From assembly GCF_033115175.1 (NCBI RefSeq), contig NC_084838.1, positions 61,906,468 to 61,970,467 of the forward strand: a stretch of 64,000 nt of DNA. Reading direction: 5' to 3'. The translations under genes and the position numbers were made by a program. Shown one piece after another: positions 59,428-64,000 of this stretch. The DNA is from Lepus europaeus. Taxonomy: Eukaryota; Chordata; Mammalia; Lagomorpha; Leporidae. The notes below the pieces were generated by a model that ran no database searches, had not been told where the DNA came from, and saw nothing but the letters and a program-made list of their open reading frames with translations. Positions within the stretch are counted from its first letter, which is position 1; the number at the start of each line of letters is the position of its first letter.

Positions 59428-59741
59428 TTTTTTTAAAGATTTATTTATTTATTTGAAAGGCAGAGTTAGAGATAGGCAGAGGTAGAGAGAGAGGTCTTCC
59501 ATCCATTGTTTCACTCCCCAGGTGGCTGCAACTGGAGCTGCGCAGATCCCCAGCCAGGAGCCAGGAGCTTCCCCCAGGTCACCCATGTGATGGCCCAGGG
59601 CTTGGACCATCTTCTACTGCTTTCCCAGGCTATAGCAGAGAGCTGGATCGGAAGTAGAGAAGCCAGGATTCAAACTAGCACCCATAAGAGATGCTGGCAC
59701 TGCAGGCGGCGGCTTTACCCGCTACGCCACAGCGCCGGCCC
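59428..59741 (-). repeat. CSINE
   Basis: A near-consensus reversed copy ending gccacagcgccggccct, flanked by ctgacaatagttttc and ctgacagtagttttt. Confidence 0.93.
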
Positions 59742-61711
59742 TACTGACAGTAGTTTTTTTTTATGAAAAATCGTTTAAATTCTTTTGAAAACTATGGATG
59801 TGAATTGATAAAGTAGTTGTTGTTGGATTAGTTATGTTTTCTCAAACTATAAAACATTGAGAAAATAGCTCATAAAAATCTAGACGATTTCCTCAATGAA
59901 GTTAGGTTTTAAGTGCCTAAATTCGGTCTCTTACAGAGACTGAAATAAAAAAATAATACCATATTCTGTGAGCAAAGTTTACATATTAAGGTTGAGGCCT
60001 CTCATTTTTGTAACCATATTCAAGTACACCTTAAGTGTGTATCAAGGTATTAAGATTGAACACATGTATGTTTTAAGTTAGAACAAAGGGCTTAAGTTGT
60101 ATATTTATCCTTTGTAATGATTTCTGCTTTATTTGAACTTTTGAAATGACTGAATCAATCTAATTGATTCTGACTATTTCTATACCTCAGACTCTTGAGT
60201 AGGTGTTTCATGTGCCTTTTACAAAGAATTTGCAAACGTTTTACTTGAATAATTTGCATAATGATCATTTAAGTTATGTTTTAGGTAATAGTACTAGTTA
60301 AAATCCATAAATTCAGTTAATATATGTTTATTTACTAAGCAAATGAAAGCCCTTTGTAGACTGAGATACTGAGCCAGAAGTTAAACAGAGAACAGATAAT
60401 TATTTGGTGACTTTTGCTCACTTACTAGCAAATTCCATAAATTATACAGATTGTTTATCTGTATATAAACATCACCAGATATTTGTGTTTGCTTCTGTTT
60501 GTTTTGTATTCCATAAACCAGGGATGGGAGTCAAGATCTTTTTATTAAACATTTATAGCATGTCTGCTATGAACAGACTCATCAAGGCAAATAAAATTCA
60601 TTCGTGTTTGTCAAAGAGAATTCAGAAAGCCACTTTAATAAAGTCACAGCAGAATTAAAAGGTATTTTTGTAATTTTTTCCTAAGTGTGACAGTTTGCAG
60701 ATTTTAAAATAAGACTTTTGTGTGATTAAATGTCAATTATATTTTTGAAATTAGTGAACTCTGTTATCTTAGCTTTTGTATTATGTAAATCTCAAGAGCT
60801 CAGAGGAAGCAGGAGGATTCCTTGACATTTATCAAACATTAACAAATTAGTAGAAGACAATTGATATGAAATGCATTCATATGGTTCTCATGTTACACTG
60901 TTGTACCTATTCTGCTCCTAGTAACTTTACTCTTGGAATGCCTTCATGCGTGGTCTCCCATAGTATCAAAGCTTCTACACAGTAGTTAATTTTTATAGAT
61001 AGACTCTCTATTCTTGGAATGGGATTTGTTCATTCTGGCTTACCATATCAGAAGTCCAAATATTTTTTCCTATGCAAACATACCATAGGCATTAGGTCCT
61101 GGTGTGTGGGATCTTCAGCCTGTCACAGATTTCATTATGCCATCTGCTTCAACCTGAGCGGTGTATCTTCGCTGGCAGACTTTACTGGAGTTGCCATGGC
61201 TCAGGATAAAAAAAAAAAATCAGTCTTGGCACCAGAAGCTTGCTTTTGAAAAATAATAATTGATCATGCCTGCTGTAGATTTAAAAATAAGCACTTGAAA
61301 GGATTCCCAAAAGCCTCTTCTCAACACATTGATCTCTTTTTCATCTATGATTGTAGATAGCTAGTATAATCGTGGAATTTTTGGTAACTGTGGTAACTTA
61401 AAGAGTTTTTTGTTTTATTTTTAAGAACAGGTAACAAACTCATTTACGGATTGGTGATATAATGTGAAATATCTATCCGTGGATGCTTTTTTTACATAGT
61501 GTCATATTTTCATAAATGTCTCTGTATGCTTTGTGTGTAATACAAAGATAATAGGAACAATGTGATGGAAAAAAAGTCCAGGTCACAAATTACTTATTAG
61601 GTGTGTGACTTTGTGTAATTGTATCATCTATCTGTAAAATGAAGACAATTGTATTTGGAGGGTTGCTTGAAGAAACTGGGTTAGAGTAGGTGCTTAAAGG
61701 ATGGATAAACA
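59742..61711. other. Intronic stretch, unassigned
   Basis: Apparently unique, AT-rich; A run at about 61209-61219. Short open frames (60404-60658, 61019-61249) have no recognisable product. Confidence 0.5.
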
Positions 61712-62005
61712 TTTGTTTTGCATATATTAGATGGGAAAGAGTGAGAGAGTGAGAGGGAGAGAGGGAGAGAGGAAGAGAGGGAGAGAGGGAGAGCTAGCTC
61801 TCATTGCTGGTTCATTCCACAAATGCTTACAGTGCCTGGGCCTGTGCTGATGCTTAAGATGGGAGCCAGGGACCCAATTGCTTGAGCAATACCTGTTGCC
61901 TCCCGGAGTCTACTTTAGCAAGAAGCTGAAATCAGGAGCTGGGGATCAAACCCAGGTACTCTGGTATAGATATCTGAGTATCTTAACTGTTGGGCTAATC
62001 ATCCA
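61712..62005 (-). repeat. CSINE with (GAGAGGGA)n-rich tract
   Basis: A diverged reversed copy. Its purine tract has expanded into an irregular gagagggaga repeat at about 61740-61795. Confidence 0.8.
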
Positions 62006-62882
62006 CTCTTTGCAAATGTATACTAAACCCTAACTCTGCTGAGGACATAGAAAATGCAATAGTCATTCTGCTGCTAAAGAATTTCACATTCTGGTGTTTC
62101 TCCACCAACTGGCATGGAACTCCAAGACAACAGTGATGTTGTCAGGTGGTGCTTACTGCCTTGAAGGCAGGTAGTTCAGGGTAAACTCAAGGAGCATAAT
62201 GACTAATGCTGTCTCGGGTAAGGTTGTCCATATAGGCCTTTTGTGAGGTGCAGTTAGGTGTATTGAAATGGAGAAAAGAAGTAACCATGTAGGTATTTGG
62301 GGCAGACTAGTGGAGTGACTTGGCAGTGGGAGGTCAGCATGGCTGAAGCTTGCTGGGTGAGAGGCAGTGCTAGGAGAGGAGGTCAGAAAGTGAGCCAGCT
62401 GTGGTTAAAGCAATCCTTCTGATATACAGTCCTGTCTAAAAAGTCACATTTGTGGTACCCTAGAGAAGTACAAAATCAACACCGACTGTACTGCTTTATT
62501 AATTACAGAACTTTAAATTGGAGCTCATTGCAACAGGCACACACAAGTAATTAGGATTTTTTTCCCCCAAAATGGTATGATCTTTGGTTGTTGTCACTTA
62601 TATCTCTGTATCTAGAGTTAGGGTATGGGACTGCAGACAGCTAACAGACCCCTCTCAACACTTCTGACACCACTTGCAAAGAGTTAAGGTCCAGCCACAA
62701 AGTTAAAGGGAAAAGGATAGTCAGGACTACCCTTACTTCTGATACCAACTACAAGTTTGGAGGTTCCTGAAACTACCCTCAGTTTTGATAATTTATTAGA
62801 AGGTCTCACAGAATTCTCTGAAATATATTACTCATATTTATGATCTATTATCAGAAGAGGACTCAATTTAAAAGTCAGTTGA
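62006..62882. other. Intronic stretch, unassigned
   Basis: GC content slightly higher at 62100-62400. Nothing recognised. Confidence 0.5.
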
Positions 62883-63209
62883 AGGGGGCCAGTGCTGTGG
62901 CACAGTGAGTTAATGCCCTGGCCTGAAGCACCAGCATCCCTTATGGGTGCCGGTTCAAGACCCGGCTGCTCCACTTCTGATCCAGCTCTCTGCTATGGTC
63001 TGGGAAAGCAGTACAAGATGGCCTAAGTTCTTGGCCCCCTGCACTGCGTGGGAGACCTGGAAGAAGCTCCTGGCTCCTGGCTTCGGATCAGCACAGCTCT
63101 GGCCATTGTGGCCATCTGGGGAGTGAACCAGTGGGTGGAAGATCTCTCTCACTTTCCTCTCTCTATGTAACTCTGACTTTCAAATAAATCAATAAATCTT
63201 TAAAAAAAA
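62883..63209 (+). repeat. CSINE, full length, 13-bp target duplication
   Basis: Near-consensus head ggggccagtgctgtggcaca and poly-A tail. The exact AAAAGTCAGTTGA lies at 62870-62882 and 63210-63222. Confidence 0.95.
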
Positions 63210-63222
63210 AAAAGTCAGTTGA

Positions 63223-63599
63223 GGAAGAGATTCATGGTATGGAGTATGTGAGTGTTCCCAATGTGCAGCTCTTGTTTTCCTGGAGAAATGTTGTGCTTCC
63301 AGTATATATGTGTGAGAATATATATGGAGTGTTGCAAAGCCAGGAAGCTCACCTGAGCTTGATGTCCAGAGGTTTTTCTTTTGATTAAATTAAGGTGTTA
63401 TTAACTGGCTGTGATTGGCTGATTGCTCATATGATTGAACTTAGATTCAGAAATTGGGCTTCCGTCATGATGTCTTGTGGCTCACCATGAGAAGCAATGA
63501 TACTCTCCCTGATTTGGGAAATTTCAAGGTTTAGAAGTTAGTTTTTAGTAGTTGGTGATAAAGTCCAGCTCTCTCTTTGGGAGTGACCAACTTCTTTCC
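63223..63599. other. Intronic stretch, unassigned
   Basis: Nothing recognised. Confidence 0.5.
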
Positions 63600-64000
63600 T
63601 TCACACATTATTATAAAAACACAAGCAATGTAGAAAGTAAATGACCCCCCTAGAATCCTGTCAGAGATAACCAGTACTTATTCTTCAAAATGTTTAAAAC
63701 ATATGTAAATGTCTTTTTTGGAATGTGCATACTATTCATGTTGTTTGATAAACAGCTTTTTCACTTTAGACCGTGATACATATTTTTATGTCTGTTTTAA
63801 TGAATATATTGAAATTGAACACTGGAAATAATTCATTTTTTTAAAAATTTTCACATTCATAAGTAGTGCTACATTGAACATTCCTGTATACATGTATTAG
63901 TATAGTATTTTTTTTCCTGAAATAAATTTCTTGAAATGAAATTGTTGGGTGAAAGGATATGGGGTACTTTGGAATTTCATCTGAACTTTATCATCCTTCT
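63600..64000 (-). mobile_element. Ancient L1M 3' fragment, antisense, cut by window edge
   Basis: Reversed L1M-type blocks: gataaccagtacttattctt, taagtagtgctacattgaac, aacattcctgtatacatgta, cctgaaataaatttcttgaa, gaaattgttgggtgaaagga. Confidence 0.6.

Larger units (their letters stand above)
1700..64000 (+). other. MPDZ: MPDZ gene, 5' part (exons 1-3 and introns)
   Basis: MPDZ (MUPP1) is a cytoplasmic scaffold with one N-terminal L27 domain and thirteen PDZ domains, acting at tight junctions, in apical polarity complexes and at synapses. This window holds only its start: a CpG-island promoter, a probable untranslated exon 1, exon 2 with the start codon, and exon 3 with most of the L27 domain. 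The identification rests on the spliced reading frame: MLETI from exon 2 joins in frame to a 56-residue stretch including RALQAAERLQ, GDVANEDKLSLLKSVLQSPL and QQLKDQ, which I recognise as the MUPP1 L27 domain and clearly not its paralogue PATJ. The left edge is approximate because no transcription start can be read directly. The gene continues beyond the right edge; PDZ exons were not found. Confidence 0.9.
37712..64000 (+). other. MPDZ intron 3 (continues past right edge)
   Basis: It begins with the gtagga donor at 37712. I looked for the next MUPP1 segment (expected to begin near VNIATSATSNIEY) and did not see it, so the intron probably covers the rest of the window. Antisense orientation of the L1 and LTR relics up to 64000 fits a position inside the transcription unit. 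Confidence 0.75.

Overview
The window is mammalian nuclear DNA, almost certainly from a lagomorph and most likely European rabbit (Oryctolagus). About forty copies of the tRNA-derived rabbit C-repeat SINE (CSINE) and several rabbit-type LINE-1 3' ends lie on a background of old mammalian repeats (MLT1, MIR, L2, L1M, hAT and mariner-like elements). Base composition is AT-rich apart from one CpG island. There is no prokaryotic gene organisation.

The only gene I can support is the 5' end of MPDZ (MUPP1, the multi-PDZ polarity scaffold), on the + strand. A CpG-island promoter lies at about 1490-2830 with a probable non-coding exon 1 ending at 1930 (or 1762). Exon 2 (34765-34836) holds the start codon, with an in-frame stop upstream of it. 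Exon 3 (37545-37711) encodes most of the L27 domain. The joined frame gives 61 residues and ends in phase 0. Intron 1 is about 33 kb, intron 2 about 2.7 kb, and intron 3 runs off the right edge (more than 26 kb). I did not find the next coding exon.

Layout: 1-1490 is upstream intergenic DNA with two SINEs and a palindromic transposon relic. 1490-2830 is the promoter. 2.8-34.8 kb is intron 1, densely packed with SINEs (clusters at 7-8, 14-17, 24-27 and 29-33 kb). 34.8-37.7 kb holds the two coding exons. 37.7-64 kb is intron 3, with a repeat-poor stretch at about 41.2-46.0 kb, a decayed hAT transposase at about 47.4-48.3 kb and a long, heavily interrupted ancient L1 at about 52.4-57.6 kb. All the L1 and LTR-type repeats I could orient inside the gene lie antisense to MPDZ, which fits one transcription unit running to the right edge.

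The most notable structural observations are a polyadenylated retrocopy whose tail derives from an L2 element (19311-19763), a composite L1 3' end within one 20-bp target duplication (56228-57038), mariner-like MITEs carrying nested SINEs, the hAT transposase fossil, and a local duplicate pair at 32.8 and 34.0 kb. I see no evidence for a novel multi-gene system; this is ordinary, though richly layered, intronic DNA.
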